Origin: Candidatus Chryseobacterium colombiense
Lineage (GTDB): Bacteria > Bacteroidota > Bacteroidia > Flavobacteriales > Weeksellaceae
Assembly: GCA_029203185.1 (NCBI GenBank)
Contig: CP119310.1
Span: forward strand, 2,232,001 to 2,296,000
Length of the DNA stretch: 64,000 nucleotides
Direction of reading: 5' to 3'
The notes beneath the pieces were generated by a model that was given only the letters and a program-made list of their open reading frames with translations, was not told the origin of the DNA and searched no databases. This document shows positions 25,173 through 32,657 of the stretch, one piece after another (the stretch's first letter is position 1; each line of letters begins with the position of its first letter). The position numbers and the translations under genes are program-made.

Positions 25173-25231
25173 TTAAAGTTATTTATAAAAATTAGAAACT
25201 AAATTATATTTTCTCATCATGAACATTAGCA

Positions 25232-25426
25232 TCAATGTTTTTTGGAATTTATATTTTTTTTCTTAATCTCCATATACCGTCTGTAATCAGGAAAATTGTT
25301 ACTGTAATGCCAAAAACCAGATCGGCCACTATTTTTACGGAGAAATAAATACAAACAGGAGATTACAAACATCATTAGAACTAATAATACAATTAGCTTG
25401 ACGAATGAATGATCAAATAAGTCCAT
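25232..25426 (-). CDS. small hypothetical membrane protein
   Basis: A 64-residue ORF with one strong transmembrane helix (about residues 8-30, rich in Leu, Val and Met) followed by a basic, aromatic-rich tail that contains YRRYMEIKKKN. No family is recognised. The hydrophobic helix followed by positive residues argues that it is translated, but there is no homology evidence. It is convergent with the hydrolase gene. Confidence 0.45.
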   Translation of the reverse strand: MDLFDHSFVKLIVLLVLMMFVISCLYLFLRKNSGRSGFWHYSNNFPDYRRYMEIKKKNINSKKH

Positions 25427-25901
25427 GGAAAGTTTTTTAGTTTGTACAAATCTACAAAAATAAAAATGCTATAAAAAACTAACAAATGATATTTTTAAAG
25501 TTTTTTTTAAATCATAAAAACAAATAAAGTGTAAAAAAATCACTAAAAATAGATTTATAATTATTTCATTTCTTTTAGAATTAATATAATATTTTTTCAT
25601 CAAAAATTTCATTAAAAAGAATGAAACCCTTTATTTATAATACTTTTAAGCATATCCTTCAGAAAGAAAAAAGGACTGTTTGTTTTTCTATCCAGAAAAA
25701 GTGAAATAAATACAAGAAAAACATTACAAATTATTGACAATAAAGCAATCTACAATCTAAAATTCACCTTTCTCTAGCAAGAATTTTGCTGTGTTATTTT
25801 TATTTATTCCACCAATTTTAACACTTATTAACATTGTTTGGCTTTATAATTGAAATTATCATTACAACAATTGGTAAATGTTATCAATAAAAAATTGAAT
25901 T
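25427..25901. other. 475-bp AT-rich intergenic region
   Basis: Nothing but very AT-rich sequence between divergent genes was seen. A 27-residue ORF at 25621 has no support. Promoters for both neighbours should lie here. Confidence 0.4.
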
Positions 25902-26444
25902 ATGAAAAAGATAGTGTTAGCAAGTTTTTTGTCAGTATTTTTAATGACAGCTTGTAAAAAGGATGATCAAGTAGCTGAAAAATCTTTGGAACAGCAGAAA
26001 ATTGAATTCCAGATGAGACAGCTAGAAATTGAAAAACAGAAATTAGCTATTGAAAAAGAAAAAATGGCTTACGAAGCTCAGAAGCAAGCAGACAGCATTG
26101 TTGAAGCTAAAAAAGCAAAAGCAGCTACTTCAAGTAATTCAAAACCTCAGATCATAAGAGAGAGAACCATATATAGAGAAAGTTCAGGTTCAAACGGAAG
26201 CTATGCTAACAATGGAAGTAATGGAAGCAGTACAGCTTCACAGGGAACTACTCAGAAAAAAGGGATGAGTAAGGCCGCAAAAGGTACCATCATTGGTGCT
26301 GTAGGGGGCGCAGCAGCAGGTGCAATTATCGCTAAGAAAAACAGAGGACTTGGTGCCGTAATCGGCGGAGTTGTAGGAGGTGCAACCGGTTATACCATTG
26401 GTAGAGCAGGTGACAGAAAAGACGGCCGGGTTCAGCCAAAATAA
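25902..26444 (+). CDS. glycine-zipper lipoprotein with coiled coil
   Basis: A 180-residue lipoprotein. The signal ends MTAC with lipidation at Cys 18. Residues 28-75 form a highly charged Glu/Lys/Gln coiled coil, followed by a Ser/Gly/Asn-rich linker and then a C-terminal glycine zipper (GTIIGAVGGAAAGAIIA and GAVIGGVVGGATGYTIG). Glycine-zipper (YMGG-like) segments can insert into membranes; the protein is probably an envelope structural or stress lipoprotein, but its function is unknown. Confidence 0.75.
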   Translation: MKKIVLASFLSVFLMTACKKDDQVAEKSLEQQKIEFQMRQLEIEKQKLAIEKEKMAYEAQKQADSIVEAKKAKAATSSNSKPQIIRERTIYRESSGSNGSYANNGSNGSSTASQGTTQKKGMSKAAKGTIIGAVGGAAAGAIIAKKNRGLGAVIGGVVGGATGYTIGRAGDRKDGRVQPK

Positions 26445-26469
26445 TTATTGTTTTTTCAATAAAACTAAA

Positions 26470-26499
26470 AGATTGCTTATTTTTAAGCAATCTTTTTTT
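26470..26499 (+). terminator. terminator after the glycine-zipper lipoprotein
   Basis: AGATTGCTTA / TAAGCAATCT with a T run that runs directly into the ATG of the next gene at 26500. Confidence 0.8.
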
Positions 26500-28140
26500 A
26501 TGATCTTAATTTTACTTTCCACAATATTGATTATTCCGACCCTGATCGGCTGGGGAAGAATCTCAGAATATTTGTTAACTCCACTATTTAAAGGAATTTC
26601 AGGGAAAATATTTTCCGGAGTTTTAACCATCAGTTTGATTTGGACTGTTATTTCCTTCTTCATTCCGTTAAATCTATATGTAGAAATTCCGACAATCTTA
26701 TTGGGGCTTCTGTATTTTTTCAAAGACAAATTATATAAGGAATTTACTTTATTTTCGAAAAAAGACTATTTTTTATTTTTTATGATTTCGCTGATCATCT
26801 TATTCTGCGGTTCGTTTTATCCCTACATGATAGATCATTTCGGATATTATGTTCCCTCAATAAAATGGCTTACAGAATATGGTACGATTAAAGGTATTTC
26901 AAACCTGAATCCCGTTATTGGTCAAATGTCTATTTGGCATATTTTTCAAGCTGGATTTTCCAATTTAGCAGATCCTTTTCTGAGAATAAACACCGTTTTA
27001 CTCATTGTTTACATACTCTATATCATTGAAAAAAAATGCTGGATCCACCTTTGCTTCCTTCCTTTTTTACTTATGTTTTCGCAATCCCCGAGTCCAGATC
27101 TTCCTGTCATCATTTTTTCATTAGTTATATTAAATGAAATTGTGAAACAAAATAAGGAAACAACCATTTTATTTATATTTTCAGCATTTGTTTTTGCAAT
27201 AAAGCCAACAATGATCTGGCTACCTATCTTAAGTTTTGCTTATTCAATATTCATTACCAAATCAGGTTTTAAAAGCCTAATTCCAGGAATTTCGATCCTA
27301 ATATTATTTTGTATTAAGAATATTTACACCTTTGGTTATCCTATTTTCCCAATTTCAGTTGGAGATGTTGGAGTAAGCTGGAAACCTAATCCCGATATTT
27401 TAAAAACCTCTTCTGAAATTGCTATTCAAAAAACATATGATATGCAGTATTCTTATCAGCAAATTCAACAATTTTCCTGGTTTGATTATGTAAAAAACTG
27501 GTTTTTCTTGCACGGAATGAAGTCAAAGATCAATATACTATTTGTTATAAGCTTAATTATTTTCACGGGATTTGCATTCATCAAAAAAAACAGAATCATT
27601 ACCTTAATTTGTATTTCGGTTTTAATAAAAAGCATTTTAGTAATTTCATTTTCCGCACAATATAGATTTTTCATAGATGTTTTCTTTGTCATTTTCTTTA
27701 TCATGTTTATGAATTACTTCGATCAAAAAAAATCACTTATCATATTTTCTGTTTTCAGCATATTTTTTATCGGATTTATATCAATTCCTCAACTTGTTAA
27801 AAAACATTTTCAGAGTTTCTATTTAGGAAACTTTATGAAAGAACCTGAAGTAGAACAGATTTACAAACCATCCGTTTATAAAACCATAGATTACAATTCT
27901 TACAAAATAGGAAACTTAAATTTCAATGTCTCCAGAAAATATCCGCTTAATTATAACATTCCTCTTCCTGCTATTTCCGAAGGCTATGTTTTTGAATATG
28001 TAAAAGCCGGAATTTTCCCACAGCTTATCGATGAAACAAATATGAAAAGTGGATTTATCTGGAAAAAATTAAATTCAGAAGAAAAAAAAGAAGCAGAAAA
28101 CGTTATCAATTCTATCAACAATCTGTATAAACAGAAGTAA
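26500..28140 (+). CDS. polytopic membrane protein, LIC_10190-like
   Basis: A 546-residue protein with about twelve hydrophobic helices and a soluble tail of about 100 residues. A conserved-looking loop after helix three (YMIDHFGYYVPSIKWLTEYG) and the following NPVIGQMSIWHIF segment resemble GT-C-type glycosyltransferases and the LIC_10190 family of membrane proteins found in Bacteroidota and Leptospira. A transferase role in surface polysaccharide is possible but not shown. The frame is open upstream to 26380, inside the previous gene; ATG 26500 gives a clean hydrophobic N-terminus. It sits right behind a terminator and has no visible ribosome-binding site. Confidence 0.55.
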   Translation: MILILLSTILIIPTLIGWGRISEYLLTPLFKGISGKIFSGVLTISLIWTVISFFIPLNLYVEIPTILLGLLYFFKDKLYKEFTLFSKKDYFLFFMISLIILFCGSFYPYMIDHFGYYVPSIKWLTEYGTIKGISNLNPVIGQMSIWHIFQAGFSNLADPFLRINTVLLIVYILYIIEKKCWIHLCFLPFLLMFSQSPSPDLPVIIFSLVILNEIVKQNKETTILFIFSAFVFAIKPTMIWLPILSFAYSIFITKSGFKSLIPGISILILFCIKNIYTFGYPIFPISVGDVGVSWKPNPDILKTSSEIAIQKTYDMQYSYQQIQQFSWFDYVKNWFFLHGMKSKINILFVISLIIFTGFAFIKKNRIITLICISVLIKSILVISFSAQYRFFIDVFFVIFFIMFMNYFDQKKSLIIFSVFSIFFIGFISIPQLVKKHFQSFYLGNFMKEPEVEQIYKPSVYKTIDYNSYKIGNLNFNVSRKYPLNYNIPLPAISEGYVFEYVKAGIFPQLIDETNMKSGFIWKKLNSEEKKEAENVINSINNLYKQK

Positions 28141-28172
28141 TTTATGAGCCTTTTTATCTGAAGAAAAAGCCG

Positions 28173-28180
28173 TAAATTTG
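28173..28180 (+). promoter_or_regulatory. -7 promoter box right before aroC
   Basis: TAAATTTG fits TAnnTTTG and ends four bases before the ATG. Transcription would start at or within the start codon, giving a leaderless mRNA. No good -33 element is seen. Confidence 0.5.
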
Positions 28181-28184
28181 TATC

Positions 28185-29255
28185 ATGTTAAATACTTTAG
28201 GTAATCTTCTCAGTCTTACAACATTTGGAGAAAGTCATGGCTTGGCTTATGGTGGAATCATCAATAATTTCCCGGCAGGTTTAACGGTTGATTTCGATAA
28301 AATTCAATACGAATTGGATCGAAGAAAACCCGGACAATCTGCAATTGTAACCCAAAGAAAAGAAAGTGACACAGTAAAGTTTCTTTCAGGAATTTTTGAA
28401 GGAAAAACTACCGGAACTCCCATTGGTTTTATTATCGAAAACGAAAATCAGAAATCAAAAGATTATGATCATATTGCTAACTCATATCGTCCGAGTCATG
28501 CAGACTTTACGTATGATCAAAAATATGGTCTAAGAGATTATCGCGGCGGAGGAAAGTCATCAGCAAGAGAAACCATGAACTGGGTGGTTGCCGGAGCTTT
28601 GGCAAAACAGTTTTTATCAAATATTGAGATCAATGCTTACGTTTCTTCCGTAGGCGAAATTTTCTGTGAAAAACCTTATCAGGCTCTAGATTTCTCAAAA
28701 ACGGAAAGCAATGAAGTCCGTTGTCCTGATGCCGAAACGGCAGAAAAGATGATCGAAAGAATCAAAGAAATTAAAAAAGAGGGCAATACAATCGGCGGAA
28801 CGATTACCTGTGTAATCAAAAATGTTCCTGTCGGAATTGGTGAACCGGTTTTCTCAAAATTACAGGCAGAATTAGGCAAAGCAATGCTTAACATCAACGC
28901 AGCAAAAGGTTTTGAATATGGAAGCGGATTCTGTGGTGCAAAAATGACAGGAAAAGAACATAACGATCTTTTCAATGAGGATTTTACGACAAAATCTAAT
29001 CTTTCGGGCGGCATCCAGGGAGGAATTTCAAATGGGATGGATATCTATTTCCGTGTAGCTTTCAAACCTGTAGCTACCATTTTAAGACCTCAGGAAAGTG
29101 TTGATAAATTCGGAAATCCTGCCATCGTAGAAGGAAAAGGGCGCCACGATCCTTGTGTTCTTCCAAGAGCAGTTCCTGTAGTGGAAAGTTTGGCTGCTTT
29201 TGTTTTAGCAGATCTATTTTTGATTAACAAAACAAGAAATATTAATAATTTTTAA
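28185..29255 (+). CDS. aroC: chorismate synthase
   Basis: A 356-residue FMN-dependent lyase making chorismate from EPSP, the end of the shikimate pathway. The family opening N-T-L-G-N-L-L-S-L-T-T-F-G-E-S-H-G starts at residue 3. Also present are RRKPGQSAIVTQRKE, DYRGGGKSSARET and the C-terminal GRHDPCVLPRAVP. The conserved N-terminus fixes the start at 28185. The next gene begins 15 bases later. Confidence 0.97.
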   Translation: MLNTLGNLLSLTTFGESHGLAYGGIINNFPAGLTVDFDKIQYELDRRKPGQSAIVTQRKESDTVKFLSGIFEGKTTGTPIGFIIENENQKSKDYDHIANSYRPSHADFTYDQKYGLRDYRGGGKSSARETMNWVVAGALAKQFLSNIEINAYVSSVGEIFCEKPYQALDFSKTESNEVRCPDAETAEKMIERIKEIKKEGNTIGGTITCVIKNVPVGIGEPVFSKLQAELGKAMLNINAAKGFEYGSGFCGAKMTGKEHNDLFNEDFTTKSNLSGGIQGGISNGMDIYFRVAFKPVATILRPQESVDKFGNPAIVEGKGRHDPCVLPRAVPVVESLAAFVLADLFLINKTRNINNF

Positions 29256-29270
29256 AATATAAACAGAGTA

Positions 29271-29834
29271 ATGGAAAATTACTGGGCTCAAGGAATTTCT
29301 TTTGAAGACTATGTTCAAATTGCAAAAGAAAGATTAGAAAATCCTTCCACTCAACAAGAAATCGACTATAAACAATATTATGAGCTTGGACTTCAAAGAA
29401 TGGACAGAACGGTAAAAAAGTATGTCCCGGATGAAGAACAATTAAAAGAACTGGCTGCTAAAAATTTTGACGGAAAGATTTTAATCATTTCTGAAGCGTG
29501 GTGTGGTGATGCAAGCGCAACAGTTCCAGCTTTGGTTAAGTTTTTTAAAGGTCACAACGAAGTAAGAATCTTCCTGAGAGATAGCGATAAAAGTTTAATC
29601 AATCAGTTTTTGACGAATGGGACTGAATCTATCCCGAAAATCATTATTCTTGATAAAGATTTCAACGTAAAAAAATCTTGGGGACCACGTCCAAAATACG
29701 GAACCGAATTGCTTATGAAACACAAAGCTGATCCTGAAGGCTACCCAAAAGACAGTTTTTATAACGATCTTCAGCTATATTATGCAAAAAATAGAGGAAA
29801 AGACGCTGTTCAGGAAATTTTAGATCTTTTGTAA
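29271..29834 (+). CDS. thioredoxin-fold protein with a single active-site cysteine
   Basis: A 187-residue cytoplasmic protein of the thioredoxin_9-like family. A helical N-terminus (about 60 residues) is followed by the thioredoxin fold, with the active site SEAWCGDASATVP (Cys 78) and cis-proline segment ESIPKIIILD. The resolving cysteine of CxxC is replaced by Ala, so it cannot be a normal dithiol reductase; a monothiol or chaperone-like role is possible. It follows aroC closely and precedes a TlpA-like gene. Confidence 0.8.
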   Translation: MENYWAQGISFEDYVQIAKERLENPSTQQEIDYKQYYELGLQRMDRTVKKYVPDEEQLKELAAKNFDGKILIISEAWCGDASATVPALVKFFKGHNEVRIFLRDSDKSLINQFLTNGTESIPKIIILDKDFNVKKSWGPRPKYGTELLMKHKADPEGYPKDSFYNDLQLYYAKNRGKDAVQEILDLL

Positions 29835-29897
29835 ATTCTGATATTCAGAAAAATATAAATTTTTATCTGCATTTTGGGCTAATTAATAGTAAAACTC

Positions 29898-30437
29898 ATG
29901 AAAAAGAACATACTTTATCTTGTATTAATTATCATTATCGGCGTGATTGCATTCGTTCCCGGAGTGAAAGAAAAATTACAGGACGCTTTTTTTCCAATTG
30001 CAACCATTGAAAATGCCGTTCATGTAAGCGAAGAAGATTATGATATTGATCTGCAGGGAATCAATGTACCGAGTACCAATCTTAAAGCTTTTAAAGACAA
30101 AGCTGTTTTTCTTAATTTCTGGGGAACCTGGTGTCCTCCGTGCAGAAAAGAATGGCCTTCGATCCAAAAACTTTATGACACAAAAAAAGATAAGGTAAAC
30201 TTTGTTTTAATCGCCATGAATGATCAAGAAGATGCCGTAAGAAAATTCCTGAAAGACAACAATTACAATGTTCCTGTATATATTGCACAAAGTCCTATTT
30301 CTGAAAAAATACTTCCTAAAGTTTTTCCTACCACTTATCTTTTGGATAAAAACGGAAGAATCATCATTAAAGAAGATGCTTCAAGAGACTGGAACTCAGA
30401 ATCAGCACATCAGTTTATCGACAGCATCGTTAAATAA
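29898..30437 (+). CDS. TlpA-like membrane-anchored thiol-disulfide oxidoreductase
   Basis: A 179-residue protein with an N-terminal transmembrane anchor (residues 4-21) and a periplasmic thioredoxin domain. Active site WGTWCPPC has Cys 79 and 82, followed by VLIAMNDQED and the cis-proline segment FPTTYLLDKNG. TlpA/ResA-type proteins reduce disulfides in the envelope, for example on apocytochromes; the partner is not identifiable here. It starts 63 bases after the previous thioredoxin-fold gene. Confidence 0.88.
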   Translation: MKKNILYLVLIIIIGVIAFVPGVKEKLQDAFFPIATIENAVHVSEEDYDIDLQGINVPSTNLKAFKDKAVFLNFWGTWCPPCRKEWPSIQKLYDTKKDKVNFVLIAMNDQEDAVRKFLKDNNYNVPVYIAQSPISEKILPKVFPTTYLLDKNGRIIIKEDASRDWNSESAHQFIDSIVK

Positions 30438-30517
30438 TTTTTTAACTAAATTTTATAAATATTTGGTACAAAGTTTGTGAAATATACAGGGTTAAAATTA
30501 TTTAAACCAAACACAAA

Positions 30518-30865
30518 ATGAAATATTCGAAACTTAATCTTGCAAAAGAAGCCATCAATCACAAAGGCTTTATGAAAAAGATTCCTGATATTTTCAGAAT
30601 GATAAAAATGTGGAGAAAAGGGACATATCCCATGAAATCTATCGACATTATTCTTCCTTTATTAGGTCTTTTATATGTAATTTCTCCTATTGATCTTGTG
30701 CCTGAAGTAGCAATACCTGTTTTAGGAGTCATGGATGATCTTGCGGTTTTATACCTGGTAATTCCTAAACTCATCAAAGAGGTGGACAAATTTTTACTTT
30801 GGGAAGCTCAACAAAAATACAGTGCAGGAGGACCAAAGATTATTGACGCTGAAATAATAGAATAG
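30518..30865 (+). CDS. YkvA family protein (DUF1232)
   Basis: A 115-residue protein with the DUF1232 motif in the middle, a hydrophobic stretch containing LLYVISPIDLVPE and LGVMDDLAVLYLVIPKL. The family is membrane-associated and of unknown function. The C-terminus is a short soluble tail. It is last in the row behind two thioredoxin-fold genes and ends at a strong terminator. Confidence 0.82.
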   Translation: MKYSKLNLAKEAINHKGFMKKIPDIFRMIKMWRKGTYPMKSIDIILPLLGLLYVISPIDLVPEVAIPVLGVMDDLAVLYLVIPKLIKEVDKFLLWEAQQKYSAGGPKIIDAEIIE

Positions 30866-30894
30866 AAAACATTCCCGATCGGGAATGTTTTTTT
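30866..30894 (+). terminator. terminator after the ykvA-like gene
   Basis: A perfect palindrome centred at CCCGATCGGG (30866-30891) with a T run. Confidence 0.85.
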
Positions 30895-30902
30895 ATTATC
30901 GG

Positions 30903-30987
30903 CTGTCATTCTGAACAAAGCGAAAGTTGAGTGAAAGAATCCTTTGAGCATAAATTAGATTTCTCCTATCGTCGAAATGACAAACTA
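30903..30987. repeat. dispersed inverted repeat, TGTCATTCTGA family, copy 3
   Basis: The left arm begins TGTCATTCTGAACAAAGCG and includes GAAAGAATCC; the right arm has AGATTTCTCC and TCGTCGAAATGACA. The orientation is as in copy 2, with TGTCATT ends outward, and the arms are more diverged. Confidence 0.7.
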
Positions 30988-31119
30988 TTTTTTCATTACA
31001 ACAAATAATCATCCCTAACAACGTTTTAAAATATCATCAAAAATTTGAATGTAAAATTCACTATTTACTTTCCTAGATAAAATTGATATTTGAGTTTTCC
31101 CATTTCGTTTTCAAATCCT

Positions 31120-31127
31120 TAAATTTG
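31120..31127 (+). promoter_or_regulatory. -7 promoter box of the UMP synthase gene
   Basis: TAAATTTG fits TAnnTTTG, 19 bases before the ATG. Confidence 0.5.
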
Positions 31128-31146
31128 CACCATCTAATAAAAAATA

Positions 31147-32505
31147 ATGGAAAGTAAAAAAGAATTCTTTTTGGAGTGCTACAAGCTTGGCATCATTAAA
31201 TTCGGAAGATTTACATTAAAAAGCGGTATTGAAAGTCCGTTTTATGTAGATTTAAGACCACTGGCTTCAGATCCTAAAATTTTGAAAAGTCTGGCTAATT
31301 ATTTACTGGAAATGCTTCCTCTGGATAATTTCGATTTAATCTGTGGGGTTCCTTACGCTGCACTTCCTATGGCAACAGCAATGTCTTTGGAAAGTTACAT
31401 TCCGTTAATTATTAAAAGAAAAGAAGCAAAAAGCTACGGTACAAAAAAACTGATCGAAGGAATTTATCAGAAAGGACAAAACTGTCTTTTGGTAGAGGAT
31501 GTCATCACTTCAGGAAAATCTTTGATCGAAACCATTGCAGAAGTAGAACAGGAAGATCTTAAAGTTGCGGATATCGTTGTCGTTCTTGACAGAGAACAAG
31601 GCGGAACACAGCTTTTGGAAAGCAAAGGGTATAAAGTACACACACTTTTCAACATTTCAGAAGTTTGCGAGATTCTTCAGGAAAATGGAGAATTATCTGA
31701 CGAAGAGGTAAAAAGAATTCATGATTTCTTACAAGGGAACCATATTCAGTTTGAAGAAAAAACAAAAGCTTCTTACGAACAAAAGCTAAACAGTGCTCAG
31801 CATTCTGTTTCTAAAAAATTATTAGAAACCGCCATCGCTAAACAATCTAATCTAATTGCTTCTGCTGATGTTACGACCACTCAGGAATTATTAGATCTTG
31901 CTGATAAAGTTGGACCGCATATCATTGCATTAAAGACTCATATCGATGTTATTTCTGATTTTGAATACGAAAAAACAATTACTCCATTAAAAGCATTGGC
32001 TGCAAAACACAATTTCTTATTAATGGAAGACAGAAAATTTGCAGACATTGGAAACACTCAGCAGCTTCAGTTCACAAGTGGAGTTTTTAAAATTACTGAC
32101 TGGGCAGATTTTGTAACCTCACAGGTAATTGGAGGTTTTGAATCTTTAGACTGTTTCAAAAATGTAGGTGTAGTTGCCATTATCGGAATGTCTTCTAAAG
32201 GAGCTTTAACTACAAGCAGCTACAGAGAAGAAGCTTTAAAGGTGGCTTCATCTCACCCAAATGTAATAGGAGGAGTTTCTCAAAATACACTTCCTGAAGA
32301 ACTGTTATTGTTCACGCCAGGTGTGAATCTTGCTGATTCAGGTGATGGAAAAGGACAGCAATACAATACGCCGGAACATGTGTTCAGAACTCTTCATACC
32401 GATTTCATTATCGTAGGCAGAGGGATTTATAAAGCTGAAAACCCTGAACAAGCTGCTATCACTTATAAAAATGAAGGCTGGAAAGCTTATTTGAATTCTT
32501 TATAA
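31147..32505 (+). CDS. bifunctional UMP synthase (orotate phosphoribosyltransferase + OMP decarboxylase)
   Basis: A 452-residue fusion carrying the last two steps of UMP synthesis. The N-terminal OPRT (about 1-205) has FTLKSGIESPFYVDLR and the PRPP loop CLLVEDVITSGKS. The C-terminal decarboxylase (about 215-452) has ALKTHIDVI and the catalytic DRKFADIGNT (Lys 297, Asp 300), then VGRGIY near the end. The KFADIGNT form and the OPRT-ODC order are those of eukaryotic UMPS; most bacteria carry separate pyrE and pyrF with a DLKFHDIPNT motif. Confidence 0.93.
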   Translation: MESKKEFFLECYKLGIIKFGRFTLKSGIESPFYVDLRPLASDPKILKSLANYLLEMLPLDNFDLICGVPYAALPMATAMSLESYIPLIIKRKEAKSYGTKKLIEGIYQKGQNCLLVEDVITSGKSLIETIAEVEQEDLKVADIVVVLDREQGGTQLLESKGYKVHTLFNISEVCEILQENGELSDEEVKRIHDFLQGNHIQFEEKTKASYEQKLNSAQHSVSKKLLETAIAKQSNLIASADVTTTQELLDLADKVGPHIIALKTHIDVISDFEYEKTITPLKALAAKHNFLLMEDRKFADIGNTQQLQFTSGVFKITDWADFVTSQVIGGFESLDCFKNVGVVAIIGMSSKGALTTSSYREEALKVASSHPNVIGGVSQNTLPEELLLFTPGVNLADSGDGKGQQYNTPEHVFRTLHTDFIIVGRGIYKAENPEQAAITYKNEGWKAYLNSL

Positions 32506-32524
32506 GAAATAATTCAAAATATTT

Positions 32525-32581
32525 TTAACCACAAGAGGTACTAAAGAACTTATTTAGATCTATTATATCTTTTGTGGTTAA
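32525..32581. repeat. inverted repeat, AACCACAA family, copy 1
   Basis: TTAACCACAAGAG (32525-32537) and CTTTTGTGGTTAA (32569-32581) are reverse complements except for one base. It lies directly after the UMP synthase gene and may act as terminator; a longer relative is at 63189-63348. Confidence 0.6.
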
Positions 32582-32632
32582 TTTTTTATCAACTCCTTAC
32601 TCAAATCTTTACGAAATCTATCCAAAATAAGT

Positions 32633-32640
32633 TATATTTG
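32633..32640 (+). promoter_or_regulatory. -7 promoter box before the 938-residue envelope protein
   Basis: TATATTTG fits TAnnTTTG, 17 bases before a TTG start. Confidence 0.5.
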
Positions 32641-32657
32641 GTACTTTATCAGGAATA

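Noticed and set aside
25621..25704. 27-residue ORF in the AT-rich gap before the glycine-zipper lipoprotein
   Set aside because: No promoter, no ribosome site and no similarity; typical of chance ORFs in AT-rich DNA.
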